64,000 nt of DNA from Limnobacter sp. SAORIC-580. Lineage in GTDB: Bacteria > Pseudomonadota > Gammaproteobacteria > Burkholderiales > Burkholderiaceae_B. The stretch is taken from assembly GCF_013004065.1 (NCBI RefSeq), contig NZ_CP053084.1, positions 1,240,001-1,304,000 of the forward strand. The letters are read 5' to 3'. The notes under the pieces are model-generated. The model saw nothing but the letters and a program-made list of their open reading frames with translations. It did not search any database and was not told where the DNA came from. Each line of letters begins with the position of its first letter. The stretch's first letter is position 1. A program made the position numbers and the translations under genes. Below are positions 17,355 to 27,235 of this stretch, piece by piece.

Positions 17355-19559
17355 TCAAGTGCCCACCCATTTCGACAAGCCTTTGATTTCATCAATAGTT
17401 TGTGGCGTCACACCCATTAGTTTGTTGTAGTAGGGCAGTTGGGATTTGCTGCCAGCCACACCAGTATTGAGTGCCTGTATTTCACGATCACCACCCGCAA
17501 AAAACAGTTTCTGAAAGTTTTCCTGGGCGATTCCCTGGCGCTTTGCATTGATTTCACGCAATAGTCCACCAGTTGCGTTCAAATGCGCATACAAGTCGCG
17601 AATTTCAACGTGAAGTTGCCCCGTCCTGTCTTTGCCGCTTTTGCAATTGAAGGCTGGGGTAGCGCCAATTTCATTGCTCAGCGCCAAAAGACGTGTGGGC
17701 AATTTGTAAGGTTCATTGCCAACCTCGTGGTGCAAGTCTTTGAGCATAATTTCCCGCACCTGGTTTACCAATTCTTTGATCAGGCTTATTTTTTCAGTCA
17801 GTACCTTGCGTTTGCTGATTTGTGCAGGGCTCGCTCCGTCCGTGTTGGCCAGTTCGGCATTCAACTTTCGCAGTTGGTCTCCCGCAAGGCCACCGATTGG
17901 TTTGTTTTTTTCAATGGAGCCAATCAGGTGTTTGACTGATTTTTTGTTGATTGAGTCTGCTGTTCGCCAAATACCGATCAATCTCCCCATTTTGCTCAGC
18001 GACAAATGATTCACTGGTGTGCAAAAAGTGAAGATACTTGGTTTAACTTTCAGCTCTTTCTCGTGGCCTCGTCCATCGGCAATTCGGATCCGCATTTCTT
18101 GCCCATTGGCTCTGGCAAATGCACGCTGTTGCTGCTCAATCATCTCTTTTTCTTTGCCAACGGCAGTCAACAGATTCACTGAAACAATCTTGATTTCAAT
18201 GGCTTCTTCTGTGTTCATATTGCGGGCGTCCAATTCATTCCGCTTCAAGTGATCCAGCAAGCTTGCGTGAATAAATTCTTTGACGCGTGCATCATTCGCA
18301 GCATTTCGCTGATCAGGCATTTTGATGCCATACGCATCATGCACGGCATGCCTTAGCCCGGAGAACACATAGCCAGTGTCAGTGTCTGAAATTGGATATG
18401 GTCTGAATTTGGTTCTCCACAAGTTCACTGCATGGCGTGCTTCTTGAATTGCGTAGCTGCAAACCCCGTTGATACCATCCCGTCGATAACTCTCCGTCAG
18501 CGCGCTGTCCAGGTTTTTTGCGGGAGTCATGGTTGTCAAAAATTTCAAATTCTTGAATTTGCTTTGCGGCTCAGTAAAACGCAGATCATGCAACACAGAA
18601 ATGTTGTTCCAGTCTTTCGACTGAAGTACATCGATGTATCGCTCAAAAATCTGTTTGTCCAAGGCATCAATACTCATGTTTTTTGTTCGAAATCCAAGGC
18701 TGCGGAACCTTCCGTGGATTACTGAGGCCAAGGCCGTACGTACGTGAACATGTCGGGTCGACTCCGGGATGCCACTGCCCCAAGTGCCCGCGTGAACCAG
18801 CGCCGTTTGCTCTCGTTTGAATTGCCGGAAAACATCAGTTATCTTGCTCCGCTTGTGTTTTCCGCCAATGCCTTGCTTGATGCTGGTGTTGTCAAAGCTG
18901 ATATTCTGCGATTGCTTCTCGCGAAGGGCGCTGGCCGCCCTGTCAATTAGCGAGGAGAATTCTTCAAGCGAAATGTTGGCATCAGGTTTTGAATTTTGTT
19001 TGAGTATTTCGTTGACCACTTCAAGCGCGGCTTGGTAGTGAAGTAGTTTGAAACCTATCGCATCGGCAGTGGATACCGATTCGCCGGATGAGCTTCGCTC
19101 GAGCTCCTCTATGTAGCTGGTGTCGCTACAGGCGCTAAAATAATCAGCTTCGTTCTCGTTGTTCTCAGTGATTTCATCCTTCTTGTGTGTGTTGCGCACT
19201 GCCGCAGGCGCATTTCTCGATTGGGCTGTTAACAATTTCAAACTTTGTGCCATCGATCCGGGAAAGCCCGAAAGCAATAACTTCACCAATTGAACAAGCG
19301 GGCTGAAAATGCGAAGCAAAGCGCTTCCAAACACGCCATGGTTTACTTGGTTGACGGTTTGTTCGCTCGGCGAAATCGTGTGGCTTCGGGGTGGTGTGTG
19401 GATTGAATTGTGGGGGGGCATACTTGATGAGCAATTTGCGGTTGTGTGGGGGGCTGATGATAGGTGGTTAGGGGCGAACCAAAGTTCAATAGTCAAGATA
19501 CCTGCCCTGTACCCGAATTTCGAAGGTGGTCTTGTTTGAAGGGGTTGTAGGGGGCTCAT
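17355..19559 (-). CDS. SopB/IpgD-family inositol phosphate phosphatase (putative effector)
   Basis: 734 residues. The C-terminal 260 resemble Salmonella SopB and Shigella IpgD: GNEPYKLPTRL, PAFNCKSGKDRTGQ with the CX5R phosphatase loop C639-R645, and FQKLFFAGGDREIQALNTG, which follow the same order and spacing as in SopB. TPVNHLSLSKMG near 515-525 corresponds to the N-containing first motif of that family. Family members are injected by type III secretion and dephosphorylate host phosphoinositides. The first 120 residues are Ser/Thr/Pro-rich and probably disordered, as effector signals often are; the region about 165-480 is helical and not recognised. SopB has 561 residues, so this is longer. 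No chaperone or secretion gene adjoins. Composition looks AT-richer than neighbours. The start is uncertain. Confidence 0.8.
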   Translation of the reverse strand: MSPLQPLQTRPPSKFGYRAGILTIELWFAPNHLSSAPHTTANCSSSMPPHNSIHTPPRSHTISPSEQTVNQVNHGVFGSALLRIFSPLVQLVKLLLSGFPGSMAQSLKLLTAQSRNAPAAVRNTHKKDEITENNENEADYFSACSDTSYIEELERSSSGESVSTADAIGFKLLHYQAALEVVNEILKQNSKPDANISLEEFSSLIDRAASALREKQSQNISFDNTSIKQGIGGKHKRSKITDVFRQFKREQTALVHAGTWGSGIPESTRHVHVRTALASVIHGRFRSLGFRTKNMSIDALDKQIFERYIDVLQSKDWNNISVLHDLRFTEPQSKFKNLKFLTTMTPAKNLDSALTESYRRDGINGVCSYAIQEARHAVNLWRTKFRPYPISDTDTGYVFSGLRHAVHDAYGIKMPDQRNAANDARVKEFIHASLLDHLKRNELDARNMNTEEAIEIKIVSVNLLTAVGKEKEMIEQQQRAFARANGQEMRIRIADGRGHEKELKVKPSIFTFCTPVNHLSLSKMGRLIGIWRTADSINKKSVKHLIGSIEKNKPIGGLAGDQLRKLNAELANTDGASPAQISKRKVLTEKISLIKELVNQVREIMLKDLHHEVGNEPYKLPTRLLALSNEIGATPAFNCKSGKDRTGQLHVEIRDLYAHLNATGGLLREINAKRQGIAQENFQKLFFAGGDREIQALNTGVAGSKSQLPYYNKLMGVTPQTIDEIKGLSKWVGT

Positions 19560-19590
19560 TCTGATTCTTATTGGTCAATTCGCACAAAAC

Positions 19591-19620
19591 TTATCGCACT
19601 TGGTCGTTTTGGCTTATAAA
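19591..19620 (+). promoter_or_regulatory. Candidate psd promoter
   Basis: TATAAA at 19615-19620 is a good -10 element, with a weak -35 (TTATCG, 19591-19596) 18 bases upstream. The start would be near 19627, 26 bases before the psd ATG. It lies in the 93-base gap between psd and the divergent SopB-like gene. Confidence 0.4.
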
Positions 19621-19652
19621 ATCGGGTTCATAACCATTCTCAACAAAGAGCC

Positions 19653-20297
19653 ATGAACTATCCACATCCCATCATTGCCCGCGAGGGTTGGCCTTTCCTG
19701 GCAATCGTCGCAATCCTGGCGCTTGCACTCCAGTCGTTTGGCCTCACATTCCTGTCGGTCCTTGCCTGGATTCTGTTCATTTTTGTATTGCAGTTTTTCC
19801 GTGATCCCCCCCGTTACATTCCTGCCCAGAAGAACGCGGTAGTGTCACCAGCCGACGGGCGCATCGTGGCCGTAGAGCGTGTGGAAGACCCTTATGCCCA
19901 GCGTGAAGCCCTGAAGATTTCCGTATTCATGAATGTGTTCAATGTGCACTCCAATCGAATTCCGATCGGCGGTGAGATCAAATCAGTGGATTATTTCCCT
20001 GGATTGTTTGTGAATGCAGATCTGGACAAGGCCAGCACCCAAAACGAGCGCAATGCCATTGTTATTCACACTGAAAGCGGGGCAACAGTCACTGCTGTGC
20101 AGGTGGCTGGTTTGATCGCCCGCCGAATTCTCTGTTACGTCAAACCAAGCGAGACCGTGGAAAAGGGACAGCGCTATGGTTTCATTCGCTTCGGTTCCCG
20201 CGTGGATGTGTATTTGCCCACCGATTCCGTACCCAAAGTCGCCATCGGTGACAAGGTATCTGCGTCCTCAACAGTGTTGGCCGAGTTGGTGTCCTGA
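19653..20297 (+). CDS. psd: Phosphatidylserine decarboxylase proenzyme (short form)
   Basis: 214 residues, the short archaeal/Burkholderiales-type PSD. Decarboxylates phosphatidylserine to phosphatidylethanolamine at the inner membrane. Two membrane stretches at the start ([40 protein letters not shown]) are followed by [12 protein letters not shown] and [14 protein letters not shown], both family hallmarks. The self-cleavage site is the GS pair in [13 protein letters not shown] near residue 183, giving the pyruvoyl group on the small chain. Ends 2 bases before pssA, so the consecutive steps are encoded together. Confidence 0.94.
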   Translation: MNYPHPIIAREGWPFLAIVAILALALQSFGLTFLSVLAWILFIFVLQFFRDPPRYIPAQKNAVVSPADGRIVAVERVEDPYAQREALKISVFMNVFNVHSNRIPIGGEIKSVDYFPGLFVNADLDKASTQNERNAIVIHTESGATVTAVQVAGLIARRILCYVKPSETVEKGQRYGFIRFGSRVDVYLPTDSVPKVAIGDKVSASSTVLAELVS

Positions 20298-20299
20298 TC

Positions 20300-21118
20300 A
20301 TGCGATTCAAGCGCAATAAAAACCGGTTTGGTGCTCCAAGGGCTTTTTCGAGTGGTGCGGCCCGTCCGGCTGGAAAACCCCACAAGGGCGTGTATTTGCT
20401 ACCGAACCTGTTTACTACAGCGGCCTTGTTTTGCGGTTTTTATGGCATTGTGATGGCCATGAGTCAGCAGTTCACCACTGCTGCAGTGGCCATTTTTGCC
20501 GCCTTGGTGCTCGACAGCCTGGATGGTCGTGTTGCCCGAATGACCAATACCCAGAGCGCATTCGGTGCCGAGTACGACAGTTTGGCTGACATGGTGTCCT
20601 TTGGCGCGGCACCCGCGCTCATTATTTACGAATGGTCACTCAGCGGAATGGGCAAACTGGGCTGGGTTGCCGCTTTCGTTTACCTGGCTGGTGCAGCTTT
20701 GCGCCTGGCAAGATTCAATACCAATGCAGCCGTGGTGGACAAAGCCTGGTTTCAGGGCTTGCCCAGCCCTGCTGCAGCCGCTTTGGTGACCGGGTTTGTG
20801 TGGGTGATGGACGACGCCAAAATGGCTGGAGCCGAGCTGGATTGGCTGGCTTGGGGTATTACCTTCTACGCCGGGATCACTATGGTGTCCAATGTTCCGT
20901 TCTTCAGCGGCAAAGATTTCCATTTCCGCCGCAGTGTTCCCTTCCTTGTGCTCGCCTTGATCCCCTTGGTATTTGCTTTGGTTTCTCAAGATCCCCCCAA
21001 GGTGTTGTTCGGCGTTTTTGTACTGTATGGGCTTTCCGGTTATGTGGTGTATGTGGTGCGGAAAGTAAAAGGGCAGGGGCTCAAGGGGCTGGACATCGAA
21101 AGGGACGAACATTTTTAA
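20300..21118 (+). CDS. pssA: CDP-diacylglycerol--serine O-phosphatidyltransferase
   Basis: 272 residues, membrane protein with about seven segments. It makes phosphatidylserine from CDP-diacylglycerol and serine, the substrate for Psd. The CDP-alcohol phosphotransferase motif DGX2ARX8GX3DX3D is intact as DGRVARMTNTQSAFGAEYDSL plus AD, around residues 74-96. A basic N-terminal tail (about 30 residues) precedes the first segment. Upstream gene psd ends 2 bases before; leuA follows after 69 bases. Confidence 0.93.
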   Translation: MRFKRNKNRFGAPRAFSSGAARPAGKPHKGVYLLPNLFTTAALFCGFYGIVMAMSQQFTTAAVAIFAALVLDSLDGRVARMTNTQSAFGAEYDSLADMVSFGAAPALIIYEWSLSGMGKLGWVAAFVYLAGAALRLARFNTNAAVVDKAWFQGLPSPAAAALVTGFVWVMDDAKMAGAELDWLAWGITFYAGITMVSNVPFFSGKDFHFRRSVPFLVLALIPLVFALVSQDPPKVLFGVFVLYGLSGYVVYVVRKVKGQGLKGLDIERDEHF

Positions 21119-21187
21119 GTCGGGTTCCCTGCAATACCGCTGCCAGCCTGCATTGTTGTATCCTTAGAGCATAATCAGGAGAACAGC

Positions 21188-22729
21188 ATGTCAGACCGCC
21201 TCATCATATTCGATACCACCCTGCGCGACGGCGAACAAAGCCCTGGCGCATCCATGACTCGCGAAGAAAAAATCCGCATCGCCAAGCAGCTGGAAAAACT
21301 GAAGGTTGATGTGATAGAGGCCGGTTTCGCCGCCTCCAGCAATGGCGATTTCGAAGCCATCAAATCCATTGCCTCGGTCATCAAAGACTCCACCGTGTGT
21401 TCTTTGGCCCGTGCAAACGACAAAGACATTACGCGGGCAGGTGACGCGCTGGCACCCGCCGAGCGCCGCCGCATTCACACCTTCATTGCCACGTCGCCCC
21501 TGCACATGGAGGTGAAGCTGCGAATGACGCCCGACCAGGTTCTGGAGCAGGCCGTGAAAGCAGTGAAGCTGGCCTTGCAATACACCGACGATGTCGAGTT
21601 TTCCGCTGAAGATGGCTACCGCTCGGAATTGCCTTTCCTTGCCAAGGTTTGTGAGGCGGTCATCAAGGCCGGCGCCAAAACAATCAATATTCCCGACACT
21701 GTGGGGTATGCCGTGCCCTCCTTGTATGGAGAGTTCATGCGCGACTTGCGCACCTTGACGCCCAACAGCGACAAGGCGGTGTGGTCCGTTCACTGTCACA
21801 ACGATTTGGGTATGGCGGTGGCCAACTCCCTGGCGGGCGTGGCCATTGGTGGTGCGCGGCAGGTGGAGTGCACCATCAACGGACTGGGCGAACGCGCAGG
21901 CAACTGTTCGCTCGAGGAAATTGTGATGGCGGTTAAAACCCGTCGTGATTTCTTCGATCTGGATGTCGGTATTGATACCACTCAAATTGTGTCTGCCAGC
22001 CGCCTGGTCAGCAATATTACGGGCTTTGTGGTTCAGCCCAACAAAGCCATTGTAGGGGCCAACGCCTTTGCCCATGCATCTGGTATTCACCAAGATGGTG
22101 TGCTGAAAGCGCGCCAAACCTATGAAATCATGACAGCCGAGGATGTGGGGTGGTCTGCCAATAAAATCGTGTTGGGCAAGCTGTCGGGTCGCAATGCCTT
22201 CAAGCAGCGCCTGGAAGCCTTGGGTATTGAAATGGAAAGCGAGCAGGCGTTGAACGACACTTTCCAGCGCTTCAAGGACCTTGCCGACCGTAAAGCCGAA
22301 ATTTTTGATGAAGATATTCATGCCCTGGTTTCCGGTGACGGCGCAGGTGGAGAGTCCGAGCACTACCGTTATGTGTCTCTGGTTCAGCATTCTGAGACGG
22401 GTGAGCGCCCCAAAGCGCGTGTTGTGTTCTCAATCGATGGCCGTGAAGTGGTCTCTGAAAGTCAGGGCAACGGGCCTGTAGACGCCACGGTAAAAGCCAT
22501 TGAGGCCGAAGTGCAAAGCGGTGCTGAGTTGTTGCTGTTCTCGGTCAACGGCATTACCTCAGGTACCACTGAATCGCAGGGCGAGGTTACGATGCGGCTG
22601 CAAAAGGGTGGGCGAATCGTCAATGGCGTGGGTGCAGATCCCGACATTGTGGTTGCCTCAGCCAAGGCTTATCTGTCTGCTCTCAATAAATTGCAGTCAA
22701 AGCACGAAAAGTTGAATCCCCAGGTTTGA
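21188..22729 (+). CDS. leuA: 2-Isopropylmalate synthase
   Basis: 513 residues. Condenses acetyl-CoA with 2-ketoisovalerate, the first committed step to leucine. The N-terminal TIM barrel starts [18 protein letters not shown], with metal-binding [14 protein letters not shown] near 200 and [15 protein letters not shown]; the C-terminal about 120 residues form the LeuA dimer regulatory domain that binds leucine ([23 protein letters not shown]). RBS CAGGAGA lies 6 bases before the ATG. The rpsO promoter overlaps its stop codon. Confidence 0.96.
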   Translation: MSDRLIIFDTTLRDGEQSPGASMTREEKIRIAKQLEKLKVDVIEAGFAASSNGDFEAIKSIASVIKDSTVCSLARANDKDITRAGDALAPAERRRIHTFIATSPLHMEVKLRMTPDQVLEQAVKAVKLALQYTDDVEFSAEDGYRSELPFLAKVCEAVIKAGAKTINIPDTVGYAVPSLYGEFMRDLRTLTPNSDKAVWSVHCHNDLGMAVANSLAGVAIGGARQVECTINGLGERAGNCSLEEIVMAVKTRRDFFDLDVGIDTTQIVSASRLVSNITGFVVQPNKAIVGANAFAHASGIHQDGVLKARQTYEIMTAEDVGWSANKIVLGKLSGRNAFKQRLEALGIEMESEQALNDTFQRFKDLADRKAEIFDEDIHALVSGDGAGGESEHYRYVSLVQHSETGERPKARVVFSIDGREVVSESQGNGPVDATVKAIEAEVQSGAELLLFSVNGITSGTTESQGEVTMRLQKGGRIVNGVGADPDIVVASAKAYLSALNKLQSKHEKLNPQV

Positions 22730-22753
22730 TTTTTGTGCAATTTCCAATACAAT
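22726..22753 (+). promoter_or_regulatory. rpsO promoter overlapping the leuA stop
   Basis: TTGATT (22726-22731), 16 bases, TACAAT (22748-22753): four and five of six consensus matches with near-ideal spacing. The start would be near 22760, leaving a leader of about 100 bases before rpsO. Confidence 0.65.
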
Positions 22754-22766
22754 AGCGGGTTCAGGT

Positions 22767-22806
22767 GACCACCTTTTAATTAATTGCAATTGGCGGTGGT
22801 CTTTTT
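22767..22806 (+). terminator. Terminator-like hairpin in the rpsO leader
   Basis: GACCACC (22767-22773) pairs with GGTGGTC (22795-22801), followed by five T residues. The 21-base loop contains the palindrome AATTGCAATT. It can serve as leuA terminator, but it lies downstream of the rpsO promoter, so the rpsO transcript must read through it; an attenuator is possible. Confidence 0.55.
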
Positions 22807-22862
22807 ACACGGAACTGCGGTTGCCATTGTGGCTGCAAGTTCACGCAAGTGGAGTAATAAAG

Positions 22863-23126
22863 ATGTCAGAAATCAATAAAGCGGCAATTCTTGCCGAATA
22901 TCAACGCGCCAAGGGCGACACAGGTTCTCCCGAGGTTCAAGTGGCATTGTTGACAGCCCGAATCAACTCGTTGACCGATCACTTCAAGGCCAACGCCAAA
23001 GACCATCACTCACGCCGCGGTTTGCTGCGCATGGTGTCTCGTCGTCGTAAGCTGCTTGATTACCTCAAGCGCAAAAACGCAGATGCCTACCGCAACCTGA
23101 TCAGCAGCTTGGGTCTACGCAAGTAA
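22863..23126 (+). CDS. rpsO: 30S ribosomal protein S15
   Basis: 87 residues, the normal size. Binds the central domain of 16S rRNA early in small-subunit assembly. Signature [25 protein letters not shown] and [21 protein letters not shown] are present. The ATG at 22863 has GGAG 8 bases upstream; an earlier in-frame ATG at 22821 encodes non-homologous residues and is rejected. Paired with pnp, as in most proteobacteria. Confidence 0.97.
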   Translation: MSEINKAAILAEYQRAKGDTGSPEVQVALLTARINSLTDHFKANAKDHHSRRGLLRMVSRRRKLLDYLKRKNADAYRNLISSLGLRK

Positions 23127-23158
23127 TTGGTCGCTGCTACAAGCCGTTGATTTGACTC

Positions 23159-23195
23159 AAATGCCTGCAACCCCGGTTGTGGGCATTTGTGTTTT
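23159..23195 (+). terminator. Hairpin between rpsO and pnp
   Basis: A 14-pair stem (23159-23172 with 23175-23188, two G-T pairs) with a two-base CC turn, followed by GTGTTTT. In E. coli the rpsO-pnp interval holds a terminator and an RNase III-cleaved hairpin through which PNPase represses itself; this structure occupies the same place and could do either job. Confidence 0.7.
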
Positions 23196-23258
23196 AAAAC
23201 TGACGGGCTCTCGCATCCGGGTATTGGCCCGGCGAGATTACTAAAAGGAAAAGACAAA

Positions 23259-25403
23259 GTGTTTGAAATTCATAAAGAAACGTTCCAGTACGGTCAACAC
23301 ACAGTGACCCTGGAAACCGGTGAAATTGCCCGTCAAGCGGGTGGCTCTGCAATCGTTACTGTAGACGACACCGTTGTATTGGCCACTGTAGTGGCCGCCA
23401 AGTCGGCGAAGCCTGGTCAAGATTTTTTCCCATTGACTGTTGATTACGTTGAAAAATTCTATGCTGCCGGCCGTATCCCCGGTGGTTTCTTCAAGCGTGA
23501 AGGCAAGGGTACTGAGCAAGAAACCCTGAATGCACGCTTGATCGATCGTCCATTGCGCCCTCTGTTCCCTGAAGGCTTCTTCAATGAAGTGCAGGTAACT
23601 CTGACTGTCATGTCGATTAACCCCGAAGTGAATCCAGACATTCCCGCCATGTTGGGTGCGTCTGCTGCGCTGTCCATCGCCGGCATTCCTTTCAATGGCC
23701 CTGTTGGCGGTGCTCGTGTGGGTTATATCAATGACCAGTACGTGCTGAACCCCACAGCCACACAGTTGAAAGACAGCAAAATGGACCTGATCGTTGCGGG
23801 TACCGAAGCTGCGGTGCTGATGGTTGAGTCTGAAGCTCACGAGTTGTCCGAAGAAATCATGCTGGGCGGCATCATGTTCGGTCACGAACAAATGCAAACT
23901 GCAATCAATGCCATTCACGCGCTGACTGCCAAAGCTGGCAAGCCTGAATGGGACTGGAAAGCTGCACCTGCCAACGAGCCTTTGGTTGCGGCCATTACCG
24001 AGTTGGCCGGCGAAAAGCTTGCTGCTGCCTACAAAATGACTGAAAAGCAGGCACGTAGCCAGCGCTTGAAGGAAATTTCAGCGGAAGTAGCCGCTGAATT
24101 GCCTTCCAAGTTGACTGAGGAGCAGCGTGCAGCAATCACCAATGCGGACATTGGCGATGTCATGTTTGGTCTCGAAGCCAAAATTGTTCGTGGCCAAATT
24201 TTGAATGGTGAACCACGTATCGATGGCCGCGACACACGCACCGTGCGCCCCATTACTGTTCGTACTGGGGTATTGCCACGTGCACACGGTTCCGCTTTGT
24301 TCACACGTGGCGAAACACAGGCTTTGGTAGTTACCACCTTGGGTACCGGCCGTGACGAACAAATGATTGATGCGGTTGCCGGTGAATATCGCGACCGCTT
24401 CATGTTCCATTACAACATGCCCCCGTATGCCACTGGCGAATGTGGTCGCATGGGTGCACCAAAGCGTCGTGAAATCGGTCATGGTCGCTTGGCACGCCGC
24501 GCGGTTGAAATGATGTTGCCCGCGCCTGAAGATTTCCAATACACCATGCGCGTGGTGTCAGAAATCACTGAATCCAATGGTTCAAGCTCTATGGCGTCTG
24601 TGTGCGGTGGTGCATTGTCTTTGATGGACGCAGGTGTTCCCTTGAAACAGCTGGTGGCCGGTATTGCCATGGGCCTGATCAAGGAAGACAACAAGTTTGC
24701 GGTACTCACAGACATTCTGGGTGATGAAGATCACCTGGGCGACATGGACTTCAAGGTTGCCGGTACTGAGAATGGTGTGACTGCGCTGCAGATGGACATC
24801 AAGATTCAGGGCATCACCAAAGAGATCATGCAGGTTGCGCTGGCGCAGGCCCGTGAAGGCCGTATGCACATTCTGGGTATCATGAAAGAGGCCACAGGTG
24901 GCAGCGTAGGCGAATTGTCTGCCTACGCCCCTCGCATGATCACCATGAAGATCAACCCTGAAAAGATCCGTGACGTGATTGGCAAAGGTGGTGCAACCAT
25001 TCGTGGCATTACCGAGCAAACTGGTGCAAGCATCGACATCAAGGAAGACGGTTCTATTACCATCGCCTCGGTTGATGGTGATGCTGGTGAGCGTGCCAAA
25101 AAGCTGATTGAAGACATCACGGCTGAGGTTGAAGTTGGCGCTGTGTATGAAGGCACCGTGTTGAAGTTGCTCGATTTCGGTGCAATTGTCAGCGTGTTGC
25201 CAGGCAAGGATGGTTTGTTGCACATCTCCCAAATTGCCAACGAGCGCGTGAACACGGTTGGTGATTTCTTGAAAGAAGGCCAGGTTGTGAAGGTTAAGGT
25301 GTTGGAGGCCGATGAAAAAGGTCGCTTGCGCTTGTCCATGAAAGCCTTGCTGACTCCTGAAGCGCCTGCTGAGCAAGCATCTGAAGGCTCAAGCGAAGGT
25401 TGA
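23259..25403 (+). CDS. pnp: Polyribonucleotide nucleotidyltransferase (PNPase)
   Basis: 714 residues, E. coli length about 711. A 3'-5' phosphorolytic exoribonuclease and degradosome partner. Two RNase PH domains (about 10-230 and 310-545, with [21 protein letters not shown] and [19 protein letters not shown]), a KH domain ([21 protein letters not shown], about 555-610) and an S1 domain ([21 protein letters not shown], about 625-695). Start is GTG at 23259 with AAAAGGA upstream; the longer frame begins in the intergenic hairpin and is not homologous. Its stop overlaps the next start as TGATG. Confidence 0.97.
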   Translation: MFEIHKETFQYGQHTVTLETGEIARQAGGSAIVTVDDTVVLATVVAAKSAKPGQDFFPLTVDYVEKFYAAGRIPGGFFKREGKGTEQETLNARLIDRPLRPLFPEGFFNEVQVTLTVMSINPEVNPDIPAMLGASAALSIAGIPFNGPVGGARVGYINDQYVLNPTATQLKDSKMDLIVAGTEAAVLMVESEAHELSEEIMLGGIMFGHEQMQTAINAIHALTAKAGKPEWDWKAAPANEPLVAAITELAGEKLAAAYKMTEKQARSQRLKEISAEVAAELPSKLTEEQRAAITNADIGDVMFGLEAKIVRGQILNGEPRIDGRDTRTVRPITVRTGVLPRAHGSALFTRGETQALVVTTLGTGRDEQMIDAVAGEYRDRFMFHYNMPPYATGECGRMGAPKRREIGHGRLARRAVEMMLPAPEDFQYTMRVVSEITESNGSSSMASVCGGALSLMDAGVPLKQLVAGIAMGLIKEDNKFAVLTDILGDEDHLGDMDFKVAGTENGVTALQMDIKIQGITKEIMQVALAQAREGRMHILGIMKEATGGSVGELSAYAPRMITMKINPEKIRDVIGKGGATIRGITEQTGASIDIKEDGSITIASVDGDAGERAKKLIEDITAEVEVGAVYEGTVLKLLDFGAIVSVLPGKDGLLHISQIANERVNTVGDFLKEGQVVKVKVLEADEKGRLRLSMKALLTPEAPAEQASEGSSEG

Positions 25404-26446
25404 TGAGTACAGCGCTTTTACAACAACTGCCCGTTAGCATGAGGGCAGTGGGTGTGAAAGCCCCCGGTGGCGTAGATCAGCTTGATTTGATCGAGCTACC
25501 GGTGCCGTCACCCAAGCCAGGTGAGGTGCTTATTCAGGTTAAGGCCGCCGGGGTAAATCGCCCCGATGTTCTTCAACGCCTGGGTTTGTACCCGCCGCCC
25601 CCTGATGCCAATCCTAACCTTGGGTTGGAAGTGTCTGGCGTGGTTGTGGCCGTGGGTGCAGGTGTCTCTGAAAGCATGTTGGGTAGCCCCGTCATGGCTT
25701 TGTGCAATGGTGGGGGTTACGCGGAATATGCATGCGCGCCTGCAGGGCAATGCATGCACATACCGGAAGGTTTAAGTTTCACCGAGGCGGCCAGCCTGCC
25801 CGAGGTGTATATGACCGTTTGGCAAAACCTGTTCATGAAGGGTGGTGCCAAGGCGGGTCAAACTGTATTGATTCATGGGGGCAGCAGTGGCATTGGCACG
25901 GCTGCCGTCCAGCTTTGCAAGAAACACGGGTTGCGAACCCTTGTTACTGTTGGTAGCCAGGAGAAAGCCGATTTTTGCCTGGGTTTGGGGGCGGAGAAAG
26001 CCTACCTGTACAAAACCCAAGACTGGGAGCAGTTGGTATTGCAGGATACGCAACAGCAGGGTGTCGATTTGATTCTCGACATGGTTGCGGGCGAATACCT
26101 GAATAAAGATTTAGGCTGCGCAAAACCCCAAGGAATGGTGATAGTAATTGCCCTTTTGGGTGGGCGTTTTGCAAATATTGATGCGGCAAAGTTGATGACC
26201 AAGCAAGTGGTGTTGACTGGCACTACCTTGCGCCCGCGTTCTGCTGAGTTCAAGGCAGATTTGGCGCGACAGGTTGAAAGTGAATTGAGAGAAGGTTTTT
26301 CCTCTGGAGTGCTGAAATCGCTGGTTCAAGCCAATTTCGCACTTGATGACGTTGCCCAGGCGCACCTGTTGATGGAGTCGGGCAACTCCTTGGGAAAAAT
26401 TGTGCTCTGCATTGAGAATCAAGGAAGGGAATCAGGACAAACATGA
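25403..26446 (+). CDS. NAD(P)H:quinone oxidoreductase, PIG3-like zinc-independent MDR
   Basis: 347 residues from the ATG overlapping the pnp stop; an ATG at 25439 (MRAVGVKAPGG) gives 335 and may be the true start, since the PIG3 family is about 325-335 long. The MDR fold is plain: VKAAGVNRPDVLQRLGLYPPPP in the substrate domain and the Rossmann motif IHGGSSGIGTAAVQLCKKHG around residue 155. No zinc ligands are seen. Such enzymes reduce quinones or enones with NAD(P)H in the cytoplasm. The stop overlaps tpiA as ATGA. Confidence 0.82.
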   Translation: MSTALLQQLPVSMRAVGVKAPGGVDQLDLIELPVPSPKPGEVLIQVKAAGVNRPDVLQRLGLYPPPPDANPNLGLEVSGVVVAVGAGVSESMLGSPVMALCNGGGYAEYACAPAGQCMHIPEGLSFTEAASLPEVYMTVWQNLFMKGGAKAGQTVLIHGGSSGIGTAAVQLCKKHGLRTLVTVGSQEKADFCLGLGAEKAYLYKTQDWEQLVLQDTQQQGVDLILDMVAGEYLNKDLGCAKPQGMVIVIALLGGRFANIDAAKLMTKQVVLTGTTLRPRSAEFKADLARQVESELREGFSSGVLKSLVQANFALDDVAQAHLLMESGNSLGKIVLCIENQGRESGQT

Positions 26447-27228
26447 GCGAGACAAACAAACAAAATTCAAGAAAGAAGTTGGTGGCTGGTAACTGGAAGA
26501 TGAATGGCAGCTTCGATTCGAACGAGGCGCTTGTTCTGGGCTTTCTGCCCGAAGTTGATGATCAGGTTGATGTATCCGTATTTTGTCCTTTTCCTTATCT
26601 GTCGCAGGTCGGCAAGCTGTTGGAAGATCAACGTGTGACTTTCGGTGCGCAAGACGTATCGGCAAAGCCAGGTGGTGCTTACACTGGTGATGTTTCAGTG
26701 GACATGCTCAAAGAGTTTGGCGTGAAGCAGGTGCTGGTGGGACACTCCGAGCGCCGCCAATACCACGCTGAAAGCAGTGTGGCAGTGGCCGAGAAGGCGG
26801 TTGCAGCCATTCAGGGCGGTATTACGCCAATTGTTTGTGTGGGTGAAACGCTTGCAGAACGAGAAGCGGGGAAGGTTGAGGCAGTGATTGCCTCTCAGCT
26901 GGACCCGGTTGTTGAGCGTTGTTCAAAGTTTGTTGAAAGCGGCACCTGGAACCTGGTGATTGCCTACGAACCCGTTTGGGCAATTGGCACTGGCGTCACC
27001 GCCAGTCCCGAACAGGCGCAAGAGGTGCATGCCATGATTCGAGCCCGATTAAATGCCATGTTGGGGCCGGAAGTGGCTCAGAACACCCGAATTTTGTACG
27101 GCGGAAGTGTAAAGCCGGGCAATGCAAGCGAGATTTTTGCAAAAGTTGACATTGATGGTGGCCTAATTGGTGGTGCCGCTTTGTCTTCTGATGATTTCTC
27201 TGGAATAATACGCGCCGCGAGAGGTTAA
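26443..27228 (+). CDS. tpiA: Triosephosphate isomerase
   Basis: 261 residues. Interconverts dihydroxyacetone phosphate and glyceraldehyde 3-phosphate. Active-site residues are all visible: K19 in AGNWKMNG, H101 in LVGHSERRQ, the catalytic Glu in AYEPVWAIGTG (near 172) and the phosphate loop LYGGSVKPGN. The ATG overlaps the upstream stop by 4 bases, so translation is coupled. The tail is followed after 7 bases by secG, the usual neighbour in proteobacteria. Confidence 0.97.
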   Translation: MSETNKQNSRKKLVAGNWKMNGSFDSNEALVLGFLPEVDDQVDVSVFCPFPYLSQVGKLLEDQRVTFGAQDVSAKPGGAYTGDVSVDMLKEFGVKQVLVGHSERRQYHAESSVAVAEKAVAAIQGGITPIVCVGETLAEREAGKVEAVIASQLDPVVERCSKFVESGTWNLVIAYEPVWAIGTGVTASPEQAQEVHAMIRARLNAMLGPEVAQNTRILYGGSVKPGNASEIFAKVDIDGGLIGGAALSSDDFSGIIRAARG

Positions 27229-27235
27229 ATAATTT

